Source: Nephrocerus scutellatus (Eukaryota; Arthropoda; Insecta; Diptera; Pipunculidae). From it: a DNA stretch of 64,000 nt. A program made the position numbers and the translations under genes. The stretch is taken from assembly GCA_947095585.1 (NCBI GenBank), contig OX352766.1:620001-684000 (forward strand), read 5' to 3'. The number at the start of each line of letters is the position of its first letter. Position 1 is the stretch's first letter. Shown here in pieces: positions 29,601 to 41,400 of this stretch. Under the pieces are notes generated by a model that saw only the letters and a list, made by a program, of their open reading frames with translations, was not told the origin of the DNA and did no database searches.

Positions 29601-32600
29601 CATTAGAAAGCTTGTATCTTAAGCTACAAAATATACTTATACTGTTGGACAGTAAAAGCAAGGCTAACATAACTTCATCGCATTGAAACACATTTTTTAC
29701 TTTTTACACTCATGCATTTTTTGAGGTTTTTGGGTCAGAAGTGGGTGCAAAGTTGACAGTTTGGTCCATATATTAGTATCATTAGAAAGCTTGTATCTTA
29801 AGCTACAAAATATACTTATACTGTTGGACAGTAAAAGCAAGGCTAACATAACTTCATCGCATTGAAACACATTTTTTACTTTTTACACTCATGCATTTTT
29901 TGAGGTTTTTGGGTCAGAAGTGGGTGCAAAGTTGACAGTTTGGTCCATATATTGGTATCATTAGAAAGCTTGTATCTTAAGCTACAAAATATACTTATAC
30001 TGTTGGACAGTAAAAGCAAGCCTAACATAACTTCATCGCATTGAAACACATTTTTTACTTTTTACACTCATGCATTTTTTGAGGTTTTTGGGTCAGAAGT
30101 GGGTGCAAATTTGACAGTTTGGTCCATATGTTGGTATCATTAGAAAGCTTGTATCTTAAGCTACAAAATATACTCATACTGTTGGACAGTAAAAGCAGGG
30201 CTAACATAAGTTCATCGCATTGAAACACAAATTTTTTACTTTTTACACTCATGCATTTTTTGAGGTTTTTGGATCAGAAGTGGGTGCAAATTTGATAGTT
30301 TGGTCCATATATTGGTATCATTAGAAAGCTTGTATCTTAAGCTACAAAATATACTCATACTGTTGGACAGTAAAAGCAGGGCTAACATAAGTTCATCGCA
30401 TTGAAACACAAATTTTTTACTTTTTACACTCATGCATTTTTTGAGGTTTTTGGATCAGAAGTGGGTGCAAATTTGATAGTTTGGTCCATATATTGGTATC
30501 ATTAGAAAGCTTGTATCTTAAGCTACAAAATATACTCATACTGTTGGACAGTAAAAGCAGGGCTAACATAAGTTCATCGCATTGAAACACAAATTTTTTA
30601 CTTTTTACACTCATGCATTTTTTGAGGTTTTTGGATCAGAAGTGGGTGCAAATTTGACAGTTTGGTCCATATATTGGTATCATTAGAAAGCTTGTATCTT
30701 AAGCTACAAAATATACTTATACTGTTGGACAGTAAAAGCAGGGCTAACATAACTTCATCGCATTGAAACACATTTTTTACTTTTTACACTCATGCATTTT
30801 TTGAGGTTTTTGGATCAGAAGTGGGTGCAAATTTGATAGTTTGGTCCATATATTGGTATCATTAGAAAGCTTGTATCTTAAGCTACAAAATATACTCATA
30901 CTGTTGGACAGTAAAAGCAGGGCTAACATAACTTCATCGCATTGAAACACAAATTTTTTACTTTTTACACTCATGCATTTTTTGAGGTTTTTGGATCAGA
31001 AGTGGGTGCAAATTTGACAGTTTGGTCCATATATTGGTATCATTAGAAAGCTTGTATCTTAAGCTACAAAATATACTTATACTGTTGGACAGTAAAAGCA
31101 AGGCTAACATAACTTCATCGCATTGAAACACATTTTTTTACTTTTTACACTCATGCATTTTTTGAGGTTTTTGGGTCAGAAGTGGGTGCAAAGTTGACAG
31201 TTTGGTCCATATATTGGTATCATTAGAAAGCTTGTATCTTAAGCTACAAAATATACTCATACTGTTGGACAGTAAAAGCAGGGCTAACATAAGTTCATCG
31301 CATTGAAACACAAATTTTTTACTTTTTACACTCATGCATTTTTTGAGGTTTTTGGATCAGAAGTTGGTGCAAATTTGACAGTTTGGTCCATATATTGGTA
31401 TCATTAGAAAGCTTGTATCTTAAGCTACAAAATATACTCATATTGTTGGACAGTAAAAGCAAGGCTAACATAACTTCATCGCATTGAAACACATTTTTTA
31501 CTTTTTACACTCATGCATTTTTTGAGGTTTTTTGATCAGAAGTGGGTGCAAATTTGACAGTTTGGTCCATATATTGGTATCATTAGAAAGCCTGTAACTT
31601 AGGCTACAAAATATACTTATACTGTTGGACAGTAAAAGCAAGGCTAACATAACTTCATCGCATTGAAACACATTTTTTACTTTTTACACTCATGCATTTT
31701 TTGAGGTTTTTGGGTCAGAAGTGGGTGCAAATTTGACAGTTTGGTCCATTTATTGGTATCATTAGAAAGCTTGTATCTTAAGCTACAAAATATACTTATA
31801 CTGTTTGACAGTAAAAGCAGGGCTAACATAACTTCATCGCATTGAAACACATTTTTTACTTTTTGCACTCATGCATTTTTTGAGGTTTTTGGGTCAGAAG
31901 TGGGTGCAAATTTGACAGTTTGGTCCATATATTGGTATCATTAGAAAGCTTGTATCTTAAGCTACAAAATTTAATTATACTGTTGGACAGTAAAAGCAAG
32001 GCTAACATAACTTCATCGCATTGAAACACATTTTTTACTTTTTACACTCATGCATTTTTTGAGGTTTTTGGGTCAGAAGTGGGTGCAAATTTGACAGTTT
32101 GGTCCATATATTGGTATCATTAGAAAGCTTGTATCTTAAGCTACAAAATATACTCATGTTGTTGGACAGTAAAAGCAAGGCTAACATAACTTCATCGCAT
32201 TGAAACACATTTTTTACTTTTTACACTCATGCATTTTTTGAGGTTTTTGGGTCAGAAGTGGGTGCAAATTTGACAGTTTGGTCCATATATTGGTATCATT
32301 AGAAAGATTGTATTTTAAGCTACAAAATATACTTATACTATTGGACAGTAAAAGCAGGGCTAACATAAGTTCATCGCATTGAAACACAAATTTTTTACTT
32401 TTTACACTCATGCATTTTTTGAGGTTTTTGGATCAGAAGTGGGTGCAAATTTGACAGTTTGGTCCATATATTGGTATCATTAGAAAGCTTGTATCTTAAG
32501 CTACAAAATATACTTATACTGTTGGACAGTAAAAGCAAGGCTAACATAACTTCATCGCATTGAAACACATTTTTTACTTTTTACACTCATGCATTTTTTG

Positions 32601-32739
32601 AGGTTTTTGGGTCAGAAGTGGGTGCAAATTTGACAGTTTGGTCCATATATTGGTATCATTAGAAAGCTTGTATCTTAAGCTACAAAATATACTTATACTG
32701 TTGGACAGTAAAAGCAGGGCTAACATAACTTCATCGCAT

Positions 32740-33760
32740 TGAAACACATTTTTTACTTTTTACACTCATGCATTTTTTGAGGTTTTTGGGTCAGAAGTGG
32801 GTGCAAAGTTGACAGTTTGGTCCATATATTGGTATCATTAGAAAGCTTGTATCTTAAGCTACAAAATATACTCATACTGTTGGACAGTAAAAGCAGGGCT
32901 AACATAAGTTCATCGCATTGAAACACAAATTTTTTACTTTTTACACTCATGCATTTTTTGAGGTTTTTGGATCAGAAGTGGGTGCAAATTTGACAGTTTG
33001 GTCCATATATTGGTATCATTAGAAAGCTTGTATCTTAAGCTACAAAATATACTTATACTGTTGGACAGTAAAAGCAGGGCTAACATAACTTCATCGCATT
33101 GAAACACATTTTTTACTTTTTACACTCATGCATTTTTTGAAGTTTTTGGGTCAGAAGTGGGTGCAAATTTGACAATTTGGTCCATATATTGGTATCATTA
33201 GAAAGCTTGTATCTTAAGCTAAAAAATATACTTATACTGTTGGACAGTAAAAGCAAGGCTAACATAACTTCATCGCATTGAAACACATTTTTTACTTTTT
33301 ACACTCATGCATTTTTTGAGGTTTTTGGGTCAGAAGTGGGTGCAAATTTGACAGTTTGGTCCATATCTTGATATCATTAGAAAGCTTGTATCTTAAGCTA
33401 CAAAATATACTCATATTGTTGGACAGTAAAAGCAAGGCTAACATAACTTCATCGCATTGAAACACATTTTTTACTTTTTACACTCATGCATTTTTTGAGG
33501 TTTTTGGATCAGAAGTGGGTGCAAATTTGACAGTTTGGTCCATATATTGGTATCATTAGAAAGCCTGTAACTTAGGCTACAAAATATACTTATACTGTTG
33601 GACAGTAAAAGCAAGGCTAACATAACTTCATCGCATTGAAACACATTTTTTACTTTTTACACTCATGCATTTTTTGAGGTTTTTGGGTCAGAAGTGGGTG
33701 CAAATTTGACAGTTTGGTCCATTTATTGGTATCATTAGAAAGCTTGTATCTTAAGCTACA
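32740..33760. repeat. Block duplication (offset 2,329 bp), copy A
   Basis: Private variants GACAATTTGG (33,171), CCATATCTTG (33,361) and CCATTTATTGG (33,719) recur at 35,500, 35,690 and 36,048, each exactly 2,329 bp later. The CCATTTATTGG unit occurs a further time at 31,746, which is 1,973 bp earlier, showing a second overlapping duplication. Confidence 0.87.
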
Positions 33761-35068
33761 AAATATACTTATACTGTTTGACAGTAAAAGCAGGGCTAAC
33801 ATAACTTCATCGCATTGAAACACATTTTTTACTTTTTGCACTCATGCATTTTTTGAGGTTTTTGGGTCAGAAGTGGGTGCAAATTTGACAGTTTGGTCCA
33901 TATATTGGTATCATTAGAAAGCTTGTATCTTAAGCTACAAAATTTAATTATGCTGTTGGACAGTAAAAGCAAGGCTAACATAACTTCATCGCATTGAAAC
34001 ACATTTTTTACTTTTTACACTCATGCATTTTTTGAGGTTTTTGGGTCAGAAGTGGGTGCAAATTTGACAGTTTGGTCCATATATTGGTATCATTAGAAAG
34101 CTTGTATCTTAAGCTACAAAATATACTCATGTTGTTGGACAGTAAAAGCAAGGCTAACATAACTTCATCGCATTGAAACACATTTTTTACTTTTTACACT
34201 CATGCATTTTTTGAGGTTTTTGGGTCAGAAGTGGGTGCAAATTTGACAGTTTGGTCCATATATTGGTATCATTAGAAAGCTTGTATCTTAAGCTACAAAA
34301 TATACTCATGTTGTTGGACAGTAAAAGCAAGGCTAACATAACTTCATCGCATTGAAACACATTTTTTACTTTTTACACTCATGCATTTTTTGAGGTTTTT
34401 GGGTCAGAAGTGGGTGCAAATTTGACAGTTTGGTCCATATATTGGTATCATTAGAAAGCTTGTATCTTAAGCTACAAAATATACTTATACTGTTGGACAG
34501 TAAAAGCAAGGCTAACATAACTTCATCGCATTGAAACACATTTTTTACTTTTTACACTCATGCATTTTTTGAGGTTTTTGGGTCAGAAGTGGGTGCAAAG
34601 TTGACAGTTTGGTCCATATATTGGTATCATTAGAAAGCTTGTATCTTAAGCTACAAAATATACTTATACTGTTGGACAGTAAAAGCAAGGCTAACATAAC
34701 TTCATCGCATTGAAACACATTTTTTACTTTTTACACTCATGCATTTTTTGAGGTTTTTGGGTCAGAAGTGGGTGCAAATTTGACAGTTTGGTCCATATAT
34801 TGGTATCATTAGAAAGCTTGTATCTTAAGCTACAAAATATACTTATACTGTTGGACAGTAAAAGCAGGGCTAACATAACTTCATCGCATTGAAACACATT
34901 TTTTACTTTTTACACTCATGCATTTTTTGAGGTTTTTGGGTCAGAAGTGGGTGCAAAGTTGACAGTTTGGTCCATATATTGGTATCATTAGAAAGCTTGT
35001 ATCTTAAGCTACAAAATATACTTATACTGTTGGACAGTAAAAGCAAGGCTAACATAACTTCATCGCAT

Positions 35069-36089
35069 TGAAACACATTTTTTACTTTTTACACTCATGC
35101 ATTTTTTGAGGTTTTTGGGTCAGAAGTGGGTGCAAAGTTGACAGTTTGGTCCATATATTGGTATCATTAGAAAGCTTGTATCTTAAGCTACAAAATATAC
35201 TCATACTGTTGGACAGTAAAAGCAGGGCTAACATAAGTTCATCGCATTGAAACACAAATTTTTTACTTTTTACACTCATGCATTTTTTGAGGTTTTTGGA
35301 TCAGAAGTGGGTGCAAATTTGACAGTTTGGTCCATATATTGGTATCATTAGAAAGCTTGTATCTTAAGCTACAAAATATACTTATACTGTTGGACAGTAA
35401 AAGCAGGGCTAACATAACTTCATCGCATTGAAACACATTTTTTACTTTTTACACTCATGCATTTTTTGAGGTTTTTGGGTCAGAAGTGGGTGCAAATTTG
35501 ACAATTTGGTCCATATATTGGTATCATTAGAAAGCTTGTATCTTAAGCTAAAAAATATACTTATACTGTTGGACAGTAAAAGCAAGGCTAACATAACTTC
35601 ATCGCATTGAAACACATTTTTTACTTTTTACACTCATGCATTTTTTGAGGTTTTTGGGTCAGAAGTGGGTGCAAATTTGACAGTTTGGTCCATATCTTGA
35701 TATCATTAGAAAGCTTGTATCTTAAGCTACAAAATATACTCATATTGTTGGACAGTAAAAGCAAGGCTAACATAACTTCATCGCATTGAAACACATTTTT
35801 TACTTTTTACACTCATGCATTTTTTGAGGTTTTTGGATCAGAAGTGGGTGCAAATTTGACAGTTTGGTCCATATATTGGTATCATTAGAAAGCCTGTAAC
35901 TCAGGCTACAAAATATACTTATACTGTTGGACAGTAAAAGCAAGGCTAACATAACTTCATCGCATTGAAACACATTTTTTACTTTTTACACTCATGCATT
36001 TTTTGAGGTTTTTGGGTCAGAAGTGGGTGCAAATTTGACAGTTTGGTCCATTTATTGGTATCATTAGAAAGCTTGTATCTTAAGCTACA
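35069..36089. repeat. Block duplication (offset 2,329 bp), copy B
   Basis: Copy of 32,740-33,760. The copies differ in a hairpin: CTTAGGCT at about 33,560 against CTCAGGCT at about 35,889, a G-T wobble pair against a G-C pair. Confidence 0.85.
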
Positions 36090-37719
36090 AAATATACTTA
36101 TACTGTTGGACAGTAAAAGCAAGGCTAACATAACTTCATCGCATTGAAACACATTTTTTACTTTTTACACTCATGCATTTTTTGAGGTTTTTGGGTCAGA
36201 AGTGGGTGCAAATTTGACAGTTTGGTCCATATATTGGTATCATTAGAAAGCTTGTATCTTAAGCTACAAAATATACTCATGTTGTTGGACAGTAAAAGCA
36301 AGGCTAACATAACTTCATCGCATTGAAACACATTTTTTACTTTTTACACTCATGCATTTTTTGAGGTTTTTGGATCAGAAGTGGGTGCAAATTTGACAGT
36401 TTGGTCCATATATTGGTATCATTAGAAAGCTTGTATCTTAAGCTACAAAATATACTTATACTGTTGGACAGTAAAAGCAAGGCTAACATAACTTCATCGC
36501 ATTGAAACACATTTTTTACTTTTTACACTCATGCATTTTTTGAGGTTTTTGGGTCAGAAGTGGGTGCAAATTTGACAGTTTGGTCCATATATTGGTATCA
36601 TTAGAAAGCTTGTATCTTAAGCTATAAAATATACTTATACTGTTGGACAGTAAAAGCAGGGCTAACATAACTTCATCGCATTGAAACACATTTTTTACTT
36701 TTTACACTCATGCATTTTTTGAGGTTTTTGGGTCAGAAGTGGGTGCAAAGTTGACAGTTTGGTCCATATATTGGTATCATTAGAAAGCCTGTATCTTAAG
36801 CTACAAAATATACTCATACTGTTGGACAGTAAAAGCAGGGCTAACATAAGTTCATCGCATTGAAACACAAATTTTTTACTTTTTACACTCATGCATTTTT
36901 TGAGGTTTTTGGGTCAGAAGTGGGTGCAAAGTTGACAGTTTGGTCCATATATTGGTATCATTAGAAAGCCTGTATCTTAAGCTACAAAATATACTCATAC
37001 TGTTGGACAGTAAAAGCAGGGCTAACATAAGTTCATCGCATTGAAACACAAATTTTTTACTTTTTACACTCATGCATTTTTTGAGGTTTTTGGATAAGAA
37101 GTGGGTGCAAATTTGACAGTTTGGTCCATATATTGGTATCATTAGAAAGCTTGTATCTTAAGCTACAAAATATACTTATACTGTTGGACAGTAAAAGCAG
37201 GGCTAACATAACTTCATTGCATTGAAACACATTTTTTACTTTTTGCACTCATGCATTTTTTGAGGTTTTTGGGTCAGAAGTGGGTGCAAATTTGACAGTT
37301 TGGTCCATATATTGGTATCATTAGAAAGCTTGTATCTTAAGCTACAAAATATACTTATACTGTTGGACAGTAAAAGCAGGGCTAACATAACTTCATCGCA
37401 TTGAAACACATTTTTTACTTTTTGCACTCATGCATTTTTTGAGGTTTTTGGGTCAGAAGTGGGTGAAAATTTGACAGTTTGGTCCATATATTAGTAACAT
37501 TAGAAAGTCTGTAACTCAAGCTACAAAATATACTCATATTGTTGGACAGTAAAAGCAAGGCTAACATAACTTCATCGCATTGAAGCACATTTTTTACTTT
37601 TTACACTCATGCATTTTTTGAGGTTTTTGGGTCAGAAGTGGGTGCAAATTTGACAGTTTGGTCCATATATTGGTAACATTAGAAAGCCTGTAACTCAGGC
37701 TACAAAATATACTTATACT

Positions 37720-37864
37720 GTTGGACAGTAAAAGCAAGACTAACATAACTTCATCGCATTGAAACACATTTTTTACTTTTTACACTCATGCATTTTTGAG
37801 GTTTGGTCCATATATTGCTATCATTAGAAAGCTTGTATCTTAAGCTACAAAATATACTTATACT
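37720..37864. repeat. Isolated 145-bp short monomer
   Basis: A single short monomer lies about 29 kb from the three short-monomer domains. The unit before it (37,600-37,719) has the CAGGCT hairpin and the next carries the GTATC type, so this looks like a transplanted junction from the left part of the array. Confidence 0.85.
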
Positions 37865-38949
37865 GTTGGACAGTAAAAGCAAGGCTAACATAACTTCATC
37901 GCATTGAAACACATTTTTTACTTTTTACACTCATGCATTTTTTGAGGTTTTTGGGTCAGAAGTGGGTGCAAATTTGACAGTTTGGTCCATATATTGGTAT
38001 CATTAGAAAGCTTGTATCTTAAGCTACAAAATATACTCATGTTGTTGGACAGTAAAAGCAAGGCTAACATAACTTCATCGCATTGAAACACATTTTTTAC
38101 TTTTTACACTCATGCATTTTTTGAGGTTTTTGGGTCAGAAGTGGGTGCAAAGTTGAAAGTTTGGTCCATATATTGGTATCATTAGAAAGCTTGTATCTTA
38201 AGCTATAAAATATACTTATACTGTTGGACAGTAAAATCAGGGCTAACATAACTTCATCGCATTGAAACACATTTTTTACTTTTTACACTCATGCATTTTT
38301 TGAGGTTTTTGGGTCAGAAGTGGGTGCAAAGTTGACAGTTTGGTCCATATATTGGTATCATTGGAAAGCTTCTATCTTAAGCTACAAAATATACTCATAC
38401 TGTTGGACAGTAAAAGCAGGGCTAACATAAGTTCATCGCATTGAAACACAAATTTTTTACTTTTTACACTCATGCATTTTTTGAGGTTTTTGGGTCAGAA
38501 GTGGGTGCAAAGTTGACAGTTTGGTCCATATATTGGTATCATTGGAAAGCTTCTATCTTAAGCTACAAAATATACTCATACTGTTGGACAGTAAAAGCAG
38601 GGCTAACATAAGTTCATCGCATTGAAACACAAATTTTTTACTTTTTACACTCATGCATTTTTTGAGGTTTTTGGGTCAGAAGTGGGTGCAAATTTGACAG
38701 TTTGGTCCATATATTGGTATCATTAGAAAGCTTGTATCTTAAGCTACAAAATATACTTATACTGTTGGACAGTAAAAGCAAGGCTAACATAACTTCATCG
38801 CATTGAAACACATTTTTTACTTTTTACACTCATGCATTTTTTGAGGTTTTTGGGTCAGAAGTGGGTGCAAATTTGACAGTTTGGTCCATATATTGGTATC
38901 ATTAGAAAGCCTGTACTTCAAGCTACAAAATGTAATGAGTAGAAATTGA

Positions 38950-38970
38950 CCAACCTTTCATGAAAGTTGG
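38950..38970. other. Palindrome at the satellite boundary
   Basis: A perfect 12-bp palindrome, CTTTCATGAAAG (38,955-38,966), is extended on both sides by CCAA/TTGG with one unpaired base. It begins about 13 bp after the last satellite base. It may be a remnant of an insertion-site or element end, or chance. Confidence 0.6.
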
Positions 38971-39263
38971 GACACGGCTGTGTGGGAAAAACCTTCAGCT
39001 TTCTTTTGACATCAACATGAAGCACGCCCACTGTTAAACTTTTACGGAAAAATGAGTTTTTTGACTCTAACTATTTTGAAGAAGATTTTATTGGCCCCCA
39101 TTTTTTTTAAATAGACGGTATTTTTATTATCCTTCATATGTCACCAATAAATTGCCACATCTCCTTCAAAAAGAATTAAAAAAAAACTCAAAATTTTGGA
39201 GCTTAAAATACTCCATTTGATACATTTACTTAAGTTTTCTTATTTTTCTCTTTCTCTTTTCAG

Positions 39264-39300
39264 TTGATCAGTGCATCAGTAAATAAGTCTGAGCCTAAAG
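39264..39300 (+). CDS. Candidate 37-bp microexon
   Basis: A long pyrimidine run (about 39,233-39,260) ends in CAG at 39,261-39,263, and the segment is closed by AAAG followed by GTAAGT at 39,301, a near-ideal 5' splice site. One of three frames is open and reads LISASVNKSEPK with one base left over (phase 0 in, phase 1 out); the other two frames contain stops. No neighbouring exon is visible within the window on this strand. If real, it belongs to a host gene with very long introns, and the satellite would lie in the upstream intron. The protein is not recognisable from 12 residues. The call rests on splice signals alone and could be chance. Confidence 0.35.
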
Positions 39301-39860
39301 GTAAGTCAACCATAGTTCTGTTATATATTTTATACTATTGCATCGCCTTATAGCAAGTTTCTATTGCCAATAACATTGCTGAACTGTCAAAGTGACAGAT
39401 TTTCATCACTTTCGCCCAAGTAGTTAATTGTACTTGTGAACGTATAACGAAAGACAGGAATTATTGTGATATTAATGTTACACGGAACGCAATAAATACT
39501 ATCTTCCATTCCAAATATGACAAGTACAATTGAGTACTTATTTGTAGATGATAAATGCAACATAACTTCTCGTGATCTCGTTCCACTCCGGTCTTTCTCC
39601 TTGCTCCATCAATTGGAATTCTTGCAATTGAATCATCCTGCTCTTTTTCTTCCCTTAGCTGCTTCGTTGTCTAATGATCTTTCATCTCCTGGACCGTTAT
39701 TTGTGAAACAACTGGTCGTCTAATGCGATTGTTCTGTGGGACAGAACAGACCCACCATTGTGATTGCCGGTAATTCTGAGCACAACTTCTATATAGCGCC
39801 ATCTTATGTAGTACTTGCTTTCTCCAATCAAGTGACATTTGGTGCGCAATCATAAAATCT
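39301..39860. other. Short unassigned stretch
   Basis: AT-rich DNA after the candidate exon. It holds a 6-bp inverted repeat CTGTCA-AAG-TGACAG at 39,384-39,398. On the minus strand at about 39,590-39,670 a short open stretch (REEKEQDDSIARIP) could be a piece of gypsy pol between RNase H and integrase, but it is too short to assign. Confidence 0.4.
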
Positions 39861-39865
39861 AAACC

Positions 39866-40305
39866 CCATATGCATTCAACCATCACACGGGCTCATCGGT
39901 CTAAGCTTAAATCCCCCAAACACGACCGTAGGGAAAGAGTCTCCGTAAACTGCTGAAGTTCCTCCCGAAGCTGTTCTGAGGTGCACCCTCTTTACTTGCT
40001 CTTCCGACACCACTGTAGGACTGATGATTGAACTGGAAGCTCCTGTATTTAGAAAATCTCTAGTATCTAGAATCGCAAGGCCATTAACTACCAGACTGTA
40101 GCAATCCTTTCAAAGATTTGTATTTCGTACTGTGACTCTGTGGCAATCACATGTCTTCATCAGCCTGATGCAAGCCGATTGCTCCGCTTTATTCAACGGT
40201 TGTGCATCTATTTGCTGTAGTCTTTTAGACCTCTTGACTTGATTTATAGGCAGCCTTGTAGATTGTTTTGGTCTTGATTTCTTGCAATCGGCATGAAATG
40301 CTCAG
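39866..40305 (-). pseudogene. Gypsy-like aspartic protease remnant
   Basis: On the minus strand one frame reads from the second half of the zinc knuckle (FHADCKK) through VNGLAILDT and TGASSSIIS to GGFKLRPMSP. The retropepsin active-site signature is normally a compact DTGAS; here LDT and TGASSS are separated by an extra RDFLN stretch, as if a short duplication had split the active site. There is an in-frame stop (TGA) about 20 codons before the active site and another after it, and a frameshift leads to a WGLDFM piece resembling the conserved retropepsin C-terminal GxDF. The element cannot be active. No convincing reverse transcriptase follows downstream (below 39,860). Confidence 0.65.
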
Positions 40306-40432
40306 TTTTCCGGCAGTTTGATTGGTAAATTGATCTGAGCTTCCTGTCCTTTTGAAAGCGTCTAGTTATTGATTTTCGGCTCTTCTCCACATCAATTTGG
40401 GCCTCTATTTGTGTAATGTCCTCGATTTCCAC
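40244..40432 (-). pseudogene. Gypsy-like gag tail with broken zinc knuckle
   Basis: The minus-strand frame is basic (RRFQKDRKLRSIYQ) and runs into NCRKTEH, the first half of a CCHC zinc knuckle. The remaining half, FHADCKK, lies in another frame at about 40,285-40,300, so a frameshift splits the knuckle. The first cysteine of the usual C-x2-C pair is also lost. It sits between the gag and protease remnants on the same strand. Confidence 0.55.
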
Positions 40433-40526
40433 TTAATCAGCTTCGTACTCCAATGCCAATGCCAATACTTCATTCATTCATTATTCAATTGGCTGTTATC
40501 TTAAAATAAAGCTTTAATTCTTCACC

Positions 40527-40810
40527 CTAAATAGCATTAATAATGCTATCCACTGCTAGTTTGCCTAATATATCAACTGGAATACTGCAATAGGCTCGTC
40601 GTGCCAGCTTCGTTATTTCTCGTTGTAGATCTTGAAGACTGAGTTTCTGCTTTCTGTTGCCTCTTATTGAGAAGCAGTACTCTTGGGTGTAAGAGTGGCA
40701 GAATTGCAAATCCAACTCTTTAAAGATTCTTTCAGAACGCATCTCTGCATTTGGAATCATCTGTAGAACATCTGCTGCCCTGCCACACAACGCTAGTATC
40801 AGGGCATTTA
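40527..40810 (-). pseudogene. Gypsy-like retrotransposon gag fragment
   Basis: The minus-strand frame (40,527-40,790) of 87 codons has the texture of a Ty3/gypsy gag: GRAADVLQMIP, then a KELDLQFCHSYTQ segment, then LQDLQREITKLARRAY and a closing KLAVDSIINAI. In gypsy gags these correspond to the end of the capsid-like domain (aromatic and basic residues, LQ-repeat helix, AY, and the LA..FI.A ending). The frame has no clear upstream start and ends at a stop just before the region that should join to the zinc knuckle. Zinc-knuckle and protease remnants follow downstream on the same strand in the expected order, which supports the call. It is a dead fragment. Confidence 0.7.
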
Positions 40811-40960
40811 GTTCTTCCTCATCAGACCAAGATATCGCAGCTCCAAATTGAGTTTTGAAATATACTCCAAAAGACCCCGAAGACCCCGCAAGAACCCACT
40901 AAGACCGAAAACGCCCTACCACCTCTTAGAAACATCCACATGTCGTAATCAGCACTCCCA

Positions 40961-41400
40961 AAGTTTCAGCTTTATTAGACACCCAATACCACCCAAGGAA
41001 CACACTCAAGGGCCCCTGAAGTACCTCTTATGTACCTGTCATGTATCCTCAAAGTTTCAGCTATATCAGACACTCAACACCGCTAAAGGAACACCCTCAA
41101 TGACCCCTCAAGTACCCCTCATGTACTCCTCAAGTAACTTCAAAATTTCAGCAATATTAGACATCCAAGACCGCTCAAGGAACACACTCAAGGGTCCTTC
41201 AAGTACCTCTAATATACCCCTCAAGTACTATTAAAAATTCAGCTTTATCAGACACCCGAGACCGCTAGAGGGACACACTCAACCATCCCTAAAGTGCCCC
41301 CAACATACCCCTCAAGCACCATCACAGTTTAAGCTATATCAGACACCCAATACACACTCAACGACCCCTTAAGTACCCTTTAAGGTCCCATTCAAGAGGC
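40961..41400. repeat. C-rich 91-bp minisatellite, about five diverged copies
   Basis: The phrase AGTTTCAGCTTTATTAGACA or a close variant starts near 40,961, 41,052, 41,143, 41,234 and 41,325, so the period is 91 bp. Each unit continues with ACACCCAATACC, CAAGGAACACACTCAAGGG and several CTCAAGTACC phrases, which form a shorter sub-repeat. The strand is very poor in G. Related CCC/AAG-rich sequence without clear period continues to about 41,560 and begins at about 40,860. Confidence 0.8.

Larger units (their letters stand above)
1..38937. repeat. Giant 179-bp satellite DNA array
   Basis: The anchor GTTGGACAG recurs at 9, 188, 367 and 546, giving a 179-bp unit, and the head-to-tail pattern continues without foreign DNA to about 38,937. 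That makes about 217 monomers, all in one orientation. Each unit reads, in order, the GTTGGACAG anchor, a CATCGCATTGAAAC block, two T-runs around CACTCATGCA, a GGGTCAGAAGTGGGTGCAA block, TTTGGTCCATATATTGG, a small hairpin and an AT-rich linker. Variants are 181 bp (AA inserted before the first T-run) and 145/148 bp (internal deletion). The left end is cut by the window, so the true array is longer. Such arrays are typical of pericentromeric or centromeric heterochromatin, but their position here is inferred. Minus-strand open frames of 62-88 codons recur in many units and are by-products of repetition, not genes. Confidence 0.98.

Noticed and set aside
957..37427. Dozens of minus-strand open frames of 62-88 codons in the satellite
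   Set aside because: They recur with the monomer, 179 is not a multiple of 3, they all end at the same stop in the next unit, and their composition (poly-K, poly-L) follows the repeat sequence. No sign of selection.
1..38937. A hammerhead ribozyme in the satellite, as in some animal satellites
   Set aside because: A GAAAC core (CATTGAAACAC) and a minus-strand GCGATGAAG are present, but the required CTGANGA is absent on both strands and the strands do not combine.
1..38937. A CENP-B-box-like motif in the satellite
   Set aside because: No NTTCGNNNNANNCGGGN match in the monomer.
1..38937. CRISPR array
   Set aside because: The units are contiguous without unique spacers and the DNA is eukaryotic in character.
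40848..41234. 128-codon plus-strand frame
   Set aside because: It spans the 91-bp minisatellite; the translation repeats KFQLYQTLNTAKGTP-like phrases and the stop-poor strand explains its length.
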